Origin: Massilia sp. MS-15 | GTDB taxonomy: Bacteria; Pseudomonadota; Gammaproteobacteria; Burkholderiales; Burkholderiaceae_D | NCBI RefSeq assembly: GCF_020176695.1 | Contig: NZ_JAIWIA010000018.1 | Span: 62,001-126,000 of the forward strand | Length of the DNA: 64,000 bases | Direction: 5' to 3' | Shown here: positions 12,688 through 22,608 of the stretch, piece by piece | Layout: each line of letters begins with the position of its first letter | How positions within the stretch are numbered: the stretch's first letter is position 1 | Position numbers and translations under genes: made by a program | The notes under the pieces: generated by a model | What the model was told of the DNA's origin: nothing | Databases searched by the model: none | What the model saw: the letters and a program-made list of their open reading frames with translations, nothing else

Positions 12688-14028
12688 TCAGCGCCGCGCG
12701 GGTTCCGGCGCCGGCGCCGGCGCCGGCGCACCCTGGCGCGAGACCAGGATGCGGTCGATGCGGTTGCCGTCCATGTCCATCACTTCGAAGCGGAAGCCCT
12801 CCCAGTCCACCAGGTCGGACGGCTTCGGGATGTAGCCCAGCTGGTAGAGCAGGAAGCCGGCCAGCGTGTGGTAGGCGCCTTCATCCTCGCCCGGGAAGGC
12901 GAGCCCGGTCTCGAGCAGGTCGCGGAAGCGGTCGAGCGCCACGCCGCCATCGAGCAGCCAGCTGCCGTCGGCGCGCTGCACCGCGTCCGCATCGTACTCT
13001 TCGCCCGCCACGGTGACGTCGCCCACCAGCGCGCTCATCACGTCGCTCAGCGTGACCATGCCTTGGATGTCGCCGTACTCGTCGACGATCAGGGCCAGTT
13101 CGGCGCGGTTCTTCTTGAACATCTCGAGCAGGGCCATCGCGCTTACGGTCTCCGGCACGTACAGCAGTTCCTGCACCGCGCCGTCGAGGTCGATGGTATC
13201 GAAGCTGCCAGTGCGCACCGCCTGCCCGAACAGGTCGCGCGCCGTCACGTAGCCGAGGATGTGCGAGCGGTCGCCGCGGCAGACGGGAAAGCGGCTGTAG
13301 GGATTGGCGGCGATGGTTTCCAGGTTGTGGCGGCGCGCGTCCTCGAGGTCGAGGATCACCAGGTCCACGCGCGGCGTCATCAGGGATTTCAGGTGCTGGT
13401 CGTCCAGGCGCAGCGCGCGCTGCACGATGTCGTACTCGGTCTTCTCGAACACGCCGGTGTCGGCGCCTTCCTTGATCATGCCGGTGATGTCTTCCTCGGT
13501 CGGCGCTTCCTCCTTCGCCTCATGGATGCCGACCAGGCGCACGATGGCGTTGGTGCTCATGGAGAGGAAAGCCACGAAGGGCGACATCAGCACCGACAGC
13601 AGGCGCAGCGGCTGGGCGATCAGGATCGCCATGGTTTCCGGGAAGGCCATGGCGATGCGCTTCGGGACCAGTTCGCCGAAGATGATCGAGGCCACCGTAA
13701 TTACCAGCACCACCGTCGCCAGCGCCGCTTCGCGCGCATACGGCCCGACTACGGGCAGCTGCTCGAACTGCGGGGTCAGGTGGCTGACCAGCGAGGCTTC
13801 GCCGAAGGCGCCGTTGAAAATGCCGATCAGGGTGATGCCGACCTGCACCGTGGACAGGAAGTGGCTGGGGTCGTCGGCCAGCTTGAGCGCGGCGCGTGCG
13901 CGCCGGCTGCCTTCCTCCGCGCGCCGCTCGAGGCGGATGCGCTTGGCCGAGACCAGTGCCAACTCGCTCATGGCGAACACTCCATTCGTCAGGATCAGAA
14001 GGGAGATGATCAGTATGTCGGTCAGCAC
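12688..14028 (-). CDS. CorC/HlyC-family membrane protein (DUF21, CBS pair, CorC_HlyC)
   Basis: Putative Mg2+/Co2+ efflux-type or UPF0053 hemolysin-family inner-membrane protein, 446 residues. Order: DUF21 membrane domain (about residues 1-190, four hydrophobic segments, including IIFGELVPKRIA), two CBS motifs (LMTPRVDLVILD and LALIVDEYGDIQGMVTLSD) and a C-terminal CorC_HlyC domain (TLAGFLLYQLGYIPKPSD). The likely start is GTG at 14028, with GGAGG 10 nt upstream, giving a hydrophobic N-terminus like relatives; an in-frame GTG at 14088 would add a proline/arginine-rich head. The C-terminus is an AP repeat encoded by reiterated GCCGGC. Confidence 0.87.
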   Translation of the reverse strand: MLTDILIISLLILTNGVFAMSELALVSAKRIRLERRAEEGSRRARAALKLADDPSHFLSTVQVGITLIGIFNGAFGEASLVSHLTPQFEQLPVVGPYAREAALATVVLVITVASIIFGELVPKRIAMAFPETMAILIAQPLRLLSVLMSPFVAFLSMSTNAIVRLVGIHEAKEEAPTEEDITGMIKEGADTGVFEKTEYDIVQRALRLDDQHLKSLMTPRVDLVILDLEDARRHNLETIAANPYSRFPVCRGDRSHILGYVTARDLFGQAVRTGSFDTIDLDGAVQELLYVPETVSAMALLEMFKKNRAELALIVDEYGDIQGMVTLSDVMSALVGDVTVAGEEYDADAVQRADGSWLLDGGVALDRFRDLLETGLAFPGEDEGAYHTLAGFLLYQLGYIPKPSDLVDWEGFRFEVMDMDGNRIDRILVSRQGAPAPAPAPEPARR

Positions 14029-14164
14029 GGGCGCGGGGCCTCCGTCGGACAAACCGGGCCGCGGCCGGGCACGCCAGGAGCGGCGCACGCCGCATCATCG
14101 CATGCCGGCCGCGCTTCGCGCCACACGAATTGCCAAATCAGCATCAAGGGCCGCGCGCCCGGAA

Positions 14165-15484
14165 TCAGGGACGGGTGGGATCGAACTGCTTCGCGATCCC
14201 GGCCCAGCAGGCCTGGTAGTCGCCCTGCAGCTGGGGCGAGGCCAGGGCCGCCGCGGTCGGGACCAGCACGTTGCGGGTCTCGAACATGAAGGCCATGGTG
14301 TCCAGCACCTTGTGCGGGCGGCTGGTGTCGGCGCTGCTGGCCTTGTCGAAGGTGGCGGCGTCCGGGCCGTGCCCGCTCATGCAGTTGTGCAGGCTGGCGC
14401 CGCCGGGCACGAAGCCCTCGGCCTTGGCGTCGTAGGCGCCGTGGATCAGGCCCATGAACTCGCTCGCCACGTTGCGGTGGAACCAGGGTGGGCGGAAGGT
14501 GTCCTCGCCCACCAGCCAGCGCGGCGGGAAGATCACGAAGTCGAGCGTGTCCACGCCTGGCGTATCGCTGGGCGCCTGCAGCACCAGGAAGATCGACGGG
14601 TCCGGGTGGTCGTAGCTGATCGAACCGATCGTGTTGAAGTGGCGCAGGTCGTACTTGTAGGGCACGTAGTTGCCGTGCCAGGCCACCACGTCCAGCGGCG
14701 AATGCCCGATCGGGGCGCGCCACAGGCCGCCGCAGAACTTGGCCACCAGCTCGAACTCGCCTTCCAGGTCTTCATAGCGGGCGACCGGGGTCAGGAAGTC
14801 GCGCGGGTTGGCCAGGCCGTTCGAGCCGATCGGCCCCATGTCCGGCAGGCGCAGCAGCGCGCCGAAGTTCTCGCAGAGGTAGCCGCGCGCCTCGCCGTCC
14901 GGCAGGCTGACCTGGAAGCGCACCCCGCGCGGGATCACGGCGATTTCCTGTGGCGCGATCTCGAGCAGGCCGAATTCGGTGGCGATCGCCAGCCGGCCCT
15001 GCTGTGGCACCACCAGCAGCTCGCCGTCGGCGCTGTAGAAGTAGCGCCCCGCCATGTCGCGGTTGGCGGCATACAGGTGGATCGCGCAGCCGCTCATCGC
15101 CTCGGCCGAGCCGTTGCCGGCCATGGTCACCCAGCCCTCGATGAAGTCGGTGGGCACGCCCGGCATTGGCAGCGGGCTCCAGCGCATCTGGCTGGGCGGC
15201 GCCGGGGTGTCGAAGCGCGATACGATGCGGCCGGCCGCCAGCGGACTGAAGCTGCCATGCACGGCGCCCGGGCGGATCCGGTACAGCCAGGAGCGGCGGT
15301 TATGGGCGCGCGGGGCGGTGAAGGCGGTGCCGGAGAGCTGCTCGGCGTACAGGCCGTAGGCGACGCGCTGGGGCGAATTGCGGTGCGCGGGCAGGGCGCC
15401 GGGCAGGGCCTCGGTGGCGAATTCGTTGCCGAAGCCGCTCATGTAGGCACTGGCGGCCGGCGCGCGTTCGACGGACTGGCTCAT
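14165..15484 (-). CDS. hmgA: Homogentisate 1,2-dioxygenase
   Basis: Fe(II) ring-cleavage enzyme that converts homogentisate to maleylacetoacetate in tyrosine and phenylalanine degradation. The 439-residue product has the usual length and family motifs [35 protein letters not shown], and the iron-ligand region [18 protein letters not shown], with SGHGPD near the C-terminus. ATG at 15484 has AGGAGA 8 nt upstream. It is divergent from a LysR gene, and an inverted repeat lies between them. The next pathway enzymes, maleylacetoacetate isomerase and fumarylacetoacetase, are not in the window. Confidence 0.97.
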   Translation of the reverse strand: MSQSVERAPAASAYMSGFGNEFATEALPGALPAHRNSPQRVAYGLYAEQLSGTAFTAPRAHNRRSWLYRIRPGAVHGSFSPLAAGRIVSRFDTPAPPSQMRWSPLPMPGVPTDFIEGWVTMAGNGSAEAMSGCAIHLYAANRDMAGRYFYSADGELLVVPQQGRLAIATEFGLLEIAPQEIAVIPRGVRFQVSLPDGEARGYLCENFGALLRLPDMGPIGSNGLANPRDFLTPVARYEDLEGEFELVAKFCGGLWRAPIGHSPLDVVAWHGNYVPYKYDLRHFNTIGSISYDHPDPSIFLVLQAPSDTPGVDTLDFVIFPPRWLVGEDTFRPPWFHRNVASEFMGLIHGAYDAKAEGFVPGGASLHNCMSGHGPDAATFDKASSADTSRPHKVLDTMAFMFETRNVLVPTAAALASPQLQGDYQACWAGIAKQFDPTRP

Positions 15485-15543
15485 GGGAGTTCTCCTGGTT
15501 GGGAATCGCCGCCACTGTAGAAGAAATCAAGGGGTTTTACGAG

Positions 15544-15570
15544 ATGAATAGAAGAATGTAGACTATTCAT
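15544..15570. promoter_or_regulatory. Inverted repeat between hmgA and lysR, likely LysR operator
   Basis: Perfect 7-bp inverted repeat ATGAATA-N13-TATTCAT in the 148-bp divergent region. It lies 60 bp from the hmgA start and 63 bp from the preferred lysR start. Its arms contain the T...A pattern seen in LysR operators. It sits in a locally AT-rich stretch, as expected for back-to-back promoters. Function inferred from position and symmetry. Confidence 0.6.
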
Positions 15571-15632
15571 ATACTAAATACTACTGGCAGCGCAGGCGGG
15601 CCGCGCCCACAATGCATCCTGCCCGCACATCC

Positions 15633-16550
15633 ATGATCGAACCGCATGCCATCGACCTGAACCTGCTGGCGGTGTTCCAGGAAGTCTATCGGGAACGGCA
15701 GATCTCCTCGGCCGCGCGCAGGCTGGGCCTGAGCCAGTCGGCGGTCAGCAATGCGCTGGCCCGGCTGCGCCGCGCCTTCGGCGACGAGCTGTTCGTGCGC
15801 ACGGCGAGCGGCATGCAGCCGACGCCGCTGGCGGCCCAGATGGCCGAGCCGATCGGGGCGGCGATGGCGCAGGTGGCGCTGGCGCTCAACCAGCGCAGCC
15901 GTTTCGACCCGGCCAGCAGCCGGCGCCGCTTCGTGCGGGCCATGACCGACGTCGGGGAGATCCATTTCATGCCGGCCCTGACCGAGCGCTGCCGGGCCCT
16001 GGCGCCGCAGGTCGAGATCAGCTCCCTGCGCGCCGGGGCGCTGGCCTTGAAGGAAGCGATGGAAAGCGGGCGGGTGGACCTGGCGGTGGGACCCTTCGAG
16101 GATATCTCGGAAGCGCTGTACCAGCGCCAGCTGTTCCGCCAGCCCTATGTGACGATGATGCGCAGGGGCCATCCGCTCGCCCGGGGTGAGCTGAGCCTGG
16201 AGCGCTTCGTGCAGGCCGAGCACCTGTTGGTCGATGCGAGCGAAAGCCCCTACGACCGCATCAACGCGCTGCTGGCGCGCGCCGGCGTGGGAGGCGAGCG
16301 GGGTGCCGCCGTGCGCTTCCGGGTGCCGCATTTCACCGCGGTGCCCTACATGGTGGCAGGCTCGGACCTGGTGGTCACGGTGCCGCAGAAGCTGGCCGAG
16401 CGCGCCGCCCAGCCCTTCGGCCTGGAATGGGTGCTGCCGCCGCTGGAGCTGCCCGCGCTGCAGACCAACGTGTTCTGGCACCGGCGCTACAACCAGGACC
16501 CGGGCAACCAGTGGCTGCGCGGGCTGCTGGCCGAGCTGTTCGCCGAATAG
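15633..16550 (+). CDS. LysR-family transcriptional regulator, probably of tyrosine catabolism
   Basis: DNA-binding regulator of 305 residues with an N-terminal winged helix ([40 protein letters not shown], then [14 protein letters not shown]) and a C-terminal type-2 periplasmic-binding-like effector domain. It lies between hmgA (divergent) and hpd (68 bp downstream, same strand), so homogentisate or 4-hydroxyphenylpyruvate are natural candidate inducers; this is inference from context. The start may be ATG 15633 or ATG 15612 (seven more residues); neither has a clear ribosome site, and the shorter form matches the usual LysR N-terminus. Confidence 0.9.
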   Translation: MIEPHAIDLNLLAVFQEVYRERQISSAARRLGLSQSAVSNALARLRRAFGDELFVRTASGMQPTPLAAQMAEPIGAAMAQVALALNQRSRFDPASSRRRFVRAMTDVGEIHFMPALTERCRALAPQVEISSLRAGALALKEAMESGRVDLAVGPFEDISEALYQRQLFRQPYVTMMRRGHPLARGELSLERFVQAEHLLVDASESPYDRINALLARAGVGGERGAAVRFRVPHFTAVPYMVAGSDLVVTVPQKLAERAAQPFGLEWVLPPLELPALQTNVFWHRRYNQDPGNQWLRGLLAELFAE

Positions 16551-16617
16551 CAACATCGCATTACCCCGGCCGCCAGGAGACGGTGGCCACCCGACAACGT
16601 CATACAAGGAACAAGAA

Positions 16618-17718
<1,101 letters not shown>

Positions 17719-17730
17719 GCCAGGCACGGA

Positions 17731-17764
17731 CGCGCGGCGGGCGCACGCCGGCCGCGCGCTTTTG
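17731..17764 (+). terminator. Probable intrinsic terminator after hpd
   Basis: A strong GC hairpin with arms about 12 nt long (one mismatch), loop around CAC at 17744, followed by CTTTT. It starts 12 bp after the hpd stop and lies before lrgA, so it would limit read-through into lrgAB. Confidence 0.6.
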
Positions 17765-17795
17765 CTATGCTGGACCTTTTGCGCCCGTCCAGTCC

Positions 17796-18140
17796 ATGCT
17801 CGCCGCCTTCACCATCCTGCTGCTGTTCCAATGCCTCGGCGAAGGCATCGTCTTCCTGTTCCAGCTCCCGATTCCCGGCCCGGTGGCCGGCATGCTGCTC
17901 CTGATGGCGGCACTGGCCGCCTGGCCGCCCTTGCAGGCCAGGATCGAAGAGGCAGCCGATGCGCTGCTGTCCCACCTGTCCCTGCTGTTCGTGCCGGCCG
18001 GGGTCGGGATCGTCGCCACCGCCGCCCGTGGCAGCGGCCACTGGCTCGCCATCCTTGCCTCGCTGGCCGCGAGCACCGTGCTGACCCTGGCCGTCACCGC
18101 ACTGCTGCTGCGCGGGCTGGGAAAGGACGGCGATGCCTGA
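17796..18140 (+). CDS. lrgA: LrgA/CidA-family membrane protein
   Basis: Small holin-like membrane protein, 114 residues with four hydrophobic segments: FTILLLFQCLGEGIVFL, PIPGPVAGMLLLMAALA, LSLLFVPAGVGIVA and LAILASLAASTVLTLAVTALLL. The motif PIPGPVAGMLL and the LLFVPAGVG stretch are family hallmarks. It works with LrgB; the pair has been linked to murein hydrolase control and, more recently, to pyruvate or glycolate transport. Its stop overlaps the lrgB start by 8 nt, so the two are translationally coupled. No LytSR regulator is adjacent. Confidence 0.88.
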   Translation: MLAAFTILLLFQCLGEGIVFLFQLPIPGPVAGMLLLMAALAAWPPLQARIEEAADALLSHLSLLFVPAGVGIVATAARGSGHWLAILASLAASTVLTLAVTALLLRGLGKDGDA

Positions 18141-18879
18141 CCTGCCCGCCTTCGGCGAACTGGCCCGCTTCTGGGTCTACCTGTCCGCCTCGCCCTTGCT
18201 GGGGCTGACCATGACCCTGTGCGCCTACCTGGCGGCCTACCGCATCACCGCCGTTTTCAAGGGCGCGCCGCTGGCCAATCCGGTGGCGATCGCGATCGGC
18301 CTGCTGGCCCTGGCCCTGTGGCTGTCCGGCATGTCCTACCAGACCTATTTCGCCGGCGCCCAATTCGTCCATTTCCTGCTCGGTCCGGCCACGGTGGCGC
18401 TGGCGCTGCCCCTGGTGCGCCAGTTGCCGCGCCTGCGCCGCTCCCTGCTGCCACTGTCGTGCGCGCTGTTATGCGGCTGCGTGGTGGCGATCGTGTCCAG
18501 CGTCGCCGTGGCGCTGCTGCTGGGCGCCACGCCCGAGCTGGCGGCCACGCTCGGTCCGAAGTCGGCCACCTCGCCGATCGCGATGGCGGTGTCCGAGCGC
18601 CTGGGCGGGATCCCGGCCCTGAGCGCGGCGCTGGTGATCGGGACCGGCATCTTCGGTGCCATGACCGGCCCCTGGCTGTTCGACCGCCTGCGCATCGCCT
18701 CGCCGGCGGCGCGCGGTTTCGCACTTGGCCTGTCGGCGCACGGCGTCGGCACCGCGCGCGCATTCCAGACCAGCGCCGAGACGGGCGCGTTCGCAGGCCT
18801 GGCCATGGGGTTGAACGGCGCCCTGACGGCACTGCTGGCCCCCTGGCTGGTGCCACGCGTGATGGCCTGGTTCGCCTGA
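18133..18879 (+). CDS. lrgB: LrgB/CidB-family membrane transporter subunit
   Basis: Partner of LrgA, 248 residues with six or seven membrane segments. Family motifs visible are PLLGLTMTLCAYLAAY, FLLGPATVALALPL, LGPKSATSPIAMAVSERLGG and SAHGVGTARAFQTS. The relatives include the plastid glycolate/glycerate carrier PLGG1 and bacterial pyruvate transporters, so carboxylate export or uptake is the best guess. It overlaps lrgA by 8 nt and is followed by a convergent hemerythrin gene. Placement just behind hpd is probably not functional linkage, given the hairpin between them. Confidence 0.9.
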   Translation: MPDLPAFGELARFWVYLSASPLLGLTMTLCAYLAAYRITAVFKGAPLANPVAIAIGLLALALWLSGMSYQTYFAGAQFVHFLLGPATVALALPLVRQLPRLRRSLLPLSCALLCGCVVAIVSSVAVALLLGATPELAATLGPKSATSPIAMAVSERLGGIPALSAALVIGTGIFGAMTGPWLFDRLRIASPAARGFALGLSAHGVGTARAFQTSAETGAFAGLAMGLNGALTALLAPWLVPRVMAWFA

Positions 18880-18905
18880 AGGAGGGGTGCCCGGGAAAGG
18901 GACGC

Positions 18906-18933
18906 AAAAAAGCCGGCCGCGATGGCGGCCGGC
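18906..18933 (-). terminator. Intrinsic terminator of the hemerythrin gene
   Basis: Perfect 9-bp stem GCGGCCGGC/GCCGGCCGC with a 4-nt loop (18912-18933). On the minus strand it is followed by six T (18906-18911). It lies 28 bp behind the hemerythrin stop and 26 bp behind convergent lrgB; the T run is only on the minus side. Confidence 0.85.
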
Positions 18934-18961
18934 GGCATCCGGCTTGCCCGCAGCGGGGGGC

Positions 18962-19558
18962 TCAGGCGGGGTTCGACTTCCAGGTCTTCTTCGGTGCGAA
19001 GGCCTTGGCGGCGAACAGCGCGCTGGCCAGGCCGACCACCACCGCGGCGGTGCTGCCCGAGAAACCGACCACGTGTTCCTTGGCCAGCTTGCCGGCCTTC
19101 GGTCCCACCAGTTCCATGCGGCGGCGGGTCATCTTGGCGCCCATATCGGTCAGCATTTCGCGGCTCAGCTTGGCCTCGGCGTGGGGCAGCAGGGTGGTTT
19201 CCTCGTCGGCCACGTGATGCATCACGTCGCGCATCAGTTCCATCACCAGCTTGTCGTGGCGCGGATCGGCGCCGCTGGTGCGGCGCAGTTCGGCGATCAG
19301 GCGGCGCATCTCGTCGTGCTCCGGTTCGGCCTTGTGCATGAAGGGTTCGCCCGCATCGCGCTGGCGCATCACCGGGTAGAAGATCTCTTCCTCGAGCGTG
19401 GCGTGGATCTCGAGCGCATCGCAGATCGTGTCCGCCAGCGCCTTCTTCACCCGCGCCGGCTTGTCCTTCTCGTACTGGTGGAAGGTGACCATCACGTGCG
19501 AATGGTCGAAGCGGATCATGTTGGTGATCGTCGGGCTCAGCTTGTTCAGGTTAAACAT
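18962..19558 (-). CDS. Hemerythrin-domain protein with C-terminal hydrophobic segment
   Basis: A 198-residue HHE/hemerythrin-like protein that probably binds a di-iron centre. Ligand-bearing motifs are RFDHSHVMV, HATLEEEIFYPVM, PEHDEMRRLI and HHVADEETTLLPHAE, in the order expected for the four-helix bundle (about residues 15-130). A Gly/Ala-rich hydrophobic segment (STAAVVVGLASALFAAKAFA) near the C-terminus may anchor it to the membrane. ATG at 19558 follows GGGGG. Role in oxygen, NO or iron sensing is unproven; it is divergent from a manganese catalase gene, which suggests an oxidative-stress setting. Confidence 0.88.
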   Translation of the reverse strand: MFNLNKLSPTITNMIRFDHSHVMVTFHQYEKDKPARVKKALADTICDALEIHATLEEEIFYPVMRQRDAGEPFMHKAEPEHDEMRRLIAELRRTSGADPRHDKLVMELMRDVMHHVADEETTLLPHAEAKLSREMLTDMGAKMTRRRMELVGPKAGKLAKEHVVGFSGSTAAVVVGLASALFAAKAFAPKKTWKSNPA

Positions 19559-19894
19559 CGGTACCCCCTGTATGGTCATATAGCCAACATGGTAGTGCGC
19601 CGTGGCGCGTGCTTACTGTAGGAGCGCATGCCGCGCCCATGTCAGCATGGAGCGAAGGGCGCTGCGGGTGCAGGCTCGCGCCCTCGTTATAAAAATCTTC
19701 CCTCTCCTTGATCAGATTCAACAATTTCAGCGACATCGTTAATTGTCGCCCTAGTCCTACACCGGCACGCGCGAACACCTGATCCCCACTGCCGGGCCAC
19801 GCTGCGAAGATGAATCCATGGGTTGCCGGACACGGCGACACCCGACGGGCGACGCTCCGGCGCGCCGTTTCACTCATCAACGGAGGAATTGTTC
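19559..19894. other. Divergent intergenic region, hemerythrin / Mn-catalase
   Basis: 336 bp between divergent genes, no coding frame supported. It holds a 6-bp inverted repeat GCGACA-N8-TGTCGC (19730-19735 and 19744-19749) close to a weak promoter-like pair TTCAAC-N16-TTAATT (19717-19744) pointing to the catalase. These are candidate regulatory sites only. Confidence 0.45.
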
Positions 19895-20926
19895 ATGTTT
19901 GCACATAACAAACGCCTGCAATATACGGTCCGCGTCAGCGAGCCGAATCCGGCCCTGGCCAACCTGATGCTGGAGCAGTTTGGCGGACCGCAGGGCGAAC
20001 TAGCCGCGGCCATGCGCTACTTCACCCAGGCCGTATCCGAGGACGATCCAGGCCGCAAGGACATGCTGTACGACATCGCCACCGAAGAGCTGAGCCACCT
20101 GGAAATCATCGGCCACATCGTCGCGATGTTGAACAAGGGGGCCAAGGGCCGCCTGGCCGAGGCTGTCGACAGCGAGGCCGACATGTACAAGGCGATCACC
20201 GGCCCCGGCAACGACAGCCACATCACCCAGGTACTGTACGGGGCCGGCACGCCACTGGTCAACTCGGCCGGGGTCCCCTGGACCGCCGCCTACATCGATT
20301 CGATCACCGAGCCGACCGCCGACCTGCGCTCGAACATTGCCGCCGAGGCGCGCGCGAAGATCGTCTACGAGCGCCTGATCGCGCTAACCGACGACCCGGG
20401 CGTGAAGGAAGCGCTGGGCTTCCTGATGACGCGCGAAGTGGCGCACCAGAAATCCTTTGAAAAGGCGCTGTACGCCATCGAGCCGAATTTCCCGCCGGGA
20501 AAAATGCCGGCCGATCCGCGCTTCGCCAGCGTGTACTACAACATGTCGCAGGGTCCGGGCGAGATGCGCGGTCCCTGGAACCAGGGCGCCGACTGGGACT
20601 TCGTCACCGACCGCGAGAAGCAGCAGGCGGTGGACGGCGGCTCCGGCGAAGCCGAGGTGGCGCTGCCGAGCGGCGACATCGACATCCTCAAGCAGATGGC
20701 GATGCGCACCATGTCCGACCCGATGTCGACCCCGCGCACCGGTGCGGAACTGGGCATGAGCATGCAATCGGACAGCAGTGCTACGATGGGCGGGACGTCG
20801 GGCAATGCGATGGGCCGGGCGACCACCACCAGCAAGGGCGGCGAGCTGGATGACACCGGCATGAGCCATCCGGTCGACAAGGGCGTGTCCAAGTCGATGA
20901 AGGCGATGAAGTCAGGCAAGAAATAG
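19895..20926 (+). CDS. Manganese catalase
   Basis: Di-manganese, haem-free catalase that disproportionates hydrogen peroxide. The 343-residue protein has the ferritin-like bundle with metal ligands in GELAAAMRYFTQ, ATEELSHLEIIGHIV and REVAHQKSFEKAL, plus the family C-terminal part YYNMSQGPGEMRGPWNQG. The tail from about residue 270 is Ser/Thr/Gly/Met-rich and low complexity. ATG at 19895 is fixed by GGAGGAA 6 nt upstream; upstream codons in frame have no similarity. Divergent from the hemerythrin gene and followed by a ZIP transporter, which could supply the metal. Confidence 0.95.
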   Translation: MFAHNKRLQYTVRVSEPNPALANLMLEQFGGPQGELAAAMRYFTQAVSEDDPGRKDMLYDIATEELSHLEIIGHIVAMLNKGAKGRLAEAVDSEADMYKAITGPGNDSHITQVLYGAGTPLVNSAGVPWTAAYIDSITEPTADLRSNIAAEARAKIVYERLIALTDDPGVKEALGFLMTREVAHQKSFEKALYAIEPNFPPGKMPADPRFASVYYNMSQGPGEMRGPWNQGADWDFVTDREKQQAVDGGSGEAEVALPSGDIDILKQMAMRTMSDPMSTPRTGAELGMSMQSDSSATMGGTSGNAMGRATTTSKGGELDDTGMSHPVDKGVSKSMKAMKSGKK

Positions 20927-20983
20927 GAAAGCGCCGCGCGCGCCGGGCCCAGCCTGTCGCGCGCGGCCGAAACTGGATAGTGC

Positions 20984-21907
20984 ATGGATTCTCATACGGA
21001 CAAGTACCATGACAGGCGCCTGATGTCCTTGCGCGGCCTGCTGCGCGTGCTCAGCCTCCGGCGCGTGCTCGGCTTCCTGGTGTGCGGCGTCGGCGGCGTC
21101 CTCCTTCTTGGCAGCCTGGCCGAACAGGTCATGAACGCCGATCCGCGCATGCACCGCGCCCTGCTGGGTGGCGCCACGGCGGCGGCGGCGACGGCGCTCG
21201 GGACCTTGCCCGTCCTGCTGGCGCAGAATTTTTCAAAACGCGCCTACGATTCCTTCCTCGGCTTCGGCGCCGGCGTGATGCTGGGCGCCACCGCGTTCTC
21301 GCTCGTCATTCCCGCGATCGCCGCGGCCCGTTCGGCCGGCGCGGGCAGCTGGGAAGCGAGCCTGATGGCGGGCGCCGGCATCATGGCCGGGGCCGGCGCC
21401 ATTCTGCTGCTCGGGCGCGCCGTACACGCCGAGGGACTCCTGGCCGAAGGCGAGGCAGGCGTCTCACTGCGGCGCGCCTGGCTGTTCGTGTGGGCGGTGG
21501 CCCTGCACAACCTGCCGGAAGGCCTGGCGATCGGCGTCGGCTACGCCGGCATCGACCTGGAAAAGGCGAATGCCCTGGCCACCGGGATCTCGATCCAGGA
21601 CGTGCCGGAAGGCCTGGTGGTTGCGCTGGCCCTGCGCACGGTGGGCTACAGCCGCTTGAGCGCGGTCGCGATGGGCGCGGCCTCGGGCCTGATCGAGCCG
21701 GTCGCGGCCGTCGTCGGCGTGGCCCTGATCGGCATCGCGTCCGGCATGCTGCCCTTCGCGCTGGCGGCCGCGGGCGGCGCCATGCTGCTGGTGATCGCCA
21801 ACGACGTGATTCCGGAGATGCGCCAGAACGGCAACGGGACCGTGGCCAGTATCGCGCTGGTGTTCGGTTTCGTCCTGATGACCGTGCTCGATACTGCTCT
21901 CTCCTGA
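20984..21907 (+). CDS. ZIP-family metal transporter (ZupT/GufA type)
   Basis: Inner-membrane divalent metal permease of 307 residues with about eight hydrophobic segments. The two signature helices carry HNLPEGLAIGVGYAGID and QDVPEGLVVALALR, which hold the transport-site His, Pro and Glu residues. An N-terminal extension (residues 1-35) precedes the first helix; ATG at about 21023 would remove 13 residues. It lies 57 bp behind the manganese catalase on the same strand and may be co-transcribed; Mn, Zn or Fe are possible substrates. Confidence 0.88.
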   Translation: MDSHTDKYHDRRLMSLRGLLRVLSLRRVLGFLVCGVGGVLLLGSLAEQVMNADPRMHRALLGGATAAAATALGTLPVLLAQNFSKRAYDSFLGFGAGVMLGATAFSLVIPAIAAARSAGAGSWEASLMAGAGIMAGAGAILLLGRAVHAEGLLAEGEAGVSLRRAWLFVWAVALHNLPEGLAIGVGYAGIDLEKANALATGISIQDVPEGLVVALALRTVGYSRLSAVAMGAASGLIEPVAAVVGVALIGIASGMLPFALAAAGGAMLLVIANDVIPEMRQNGNGTVASIALVFGFVLMTVLDTALS

Positions 21908-21912
21908 AAACA

Positions 21913-21957
21913 TTGACGTGCAGAATATGATGAGCGTAATATGATGATCGTCATATT
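21913..21957 (+). promoter_or_regulatory. tetR promoter overlapped by repeated operator
   Basis: A promoter-like pair TTGACG (21913-21918), 18-nt spacer, TAATAT (21937-21942). It is overlapped by two tandem 14-bp repeats AATATGATGAGCGT and AATATGATGATCGT (21924-21951, one mismatch), the second of which forms with TCATATT (21951-21957) a 20-bp inverted repeat AATATGA-N6-TCATATT. This layout is typical of TetR autorepression. Confidence 0.75.
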
Positions 21958-21972
21958 TACTCTTGCCCGTCC

Positions 21973-22569
21973 ATGAGCCTCTCGTCCAAATCCAGCAAGC
22001 GCGAGCAATCCCATCACCGCATCGTCGAAGTTGCCAGCCGGGCGGTGCGCCGCCATGGCTGCGCCGGCGTTGGCGTGGCCGAGGTCATGAAGGAGGCCGG
22101 CCTGACCCACGGCGGTTTCTATGCCCATTTCGGCTCGCGCGACGCGCTGCTGGTCGAGGCGATCGAGCATGCGGGCGGCGTCAGCAGTGCGATGCTGGAC
22201 GAGCGCATCGCCACCCGCGTGCAAGAGGGGGAGGCGCCGCTGCGGGCCCTGATCGCGCTTTATTTGTCGGACGAACAATTGACTCGGCCTGAGGAGGGCT
22301 GCGTGGTGGCCGCGCTGGTAGGAGAGATGCCGCGCCTGGACGAAGTAGTGCGCGCCGCGGCCGGCCAGCGCCTGGACCGGCTGGTGCGGCGCGTCGCCGC
22401 CGCCTTGCCCGAGGGCGCGCAGCCGGCGCTCGCTGGCGTGATCGCCGGCGCATTGCTCGGGAATCTTCAGCTGGCGCGGGTGCATGGCGATACCCAGGAG
22501 GGTCGGGCGGCGCTGGCGGCGGCAAGGGAGCTTCTTGTCTCGCTGTTCATTCCCGCTGGCGAAACCTGA
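21973..22569 (+). CDS. TetR/AcrR-family transcriptional regulator
   Basis: Repressor of 198 residues. The N-terminal HTH runs from RIVEVASRAVRRHGCAGVGV through VAEVMKEAGLTHGGFYAHF (about residues 15-60); the C-terminal ligand domain is of the type seen in regulators of reductases and efflux genes (DEQLTRPEEGCVVAAL). ATG at 21973 is 15 bp from an operator-like inverted repeat that overlaps its own promoter, so autoregulation is likely. No divergent target gene adjoins: the upstream ZIP gene runs the same way and the downstream transporter is convergent. The same operator motif recurs after the gene. Confidence 0.9.
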   Translation: MSLSSKSSKREQSHHRIVEVASRAVRRHGCAGVGVAEVMKEAGLTHGGFYAHFGSRDALLVEAIEHAGGVSSAMLDERIATRVQEGEAPLRALIALYLSDEQLTRPEEGCVVAALVGEMPRLDEVVRAAAGQRLDRLVRRVAAALPEGAQPALAGVIAGALLGNLQLARVHGDTQEGRAALAAARELLVSLFIPAGET

Positions 22570-22608
22570 CCCGCAGCGCTGGTCGTATCACTTTGCTTCG
22601 GGGATTGG

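Noticed and set aside
12700-12735. GC-rich hexamer repeat as a possible structural element
   Set aside because: It encodes the Ala-Pro tail of the CorC-type protein and has no T run or paired partner gene; simple codon reiteration explains it.
19614-19628. TGTAGGAGCG as a REP-type element
   Set aside because: A single copy without an inverted partner; the similarity to known REP cores is too short.
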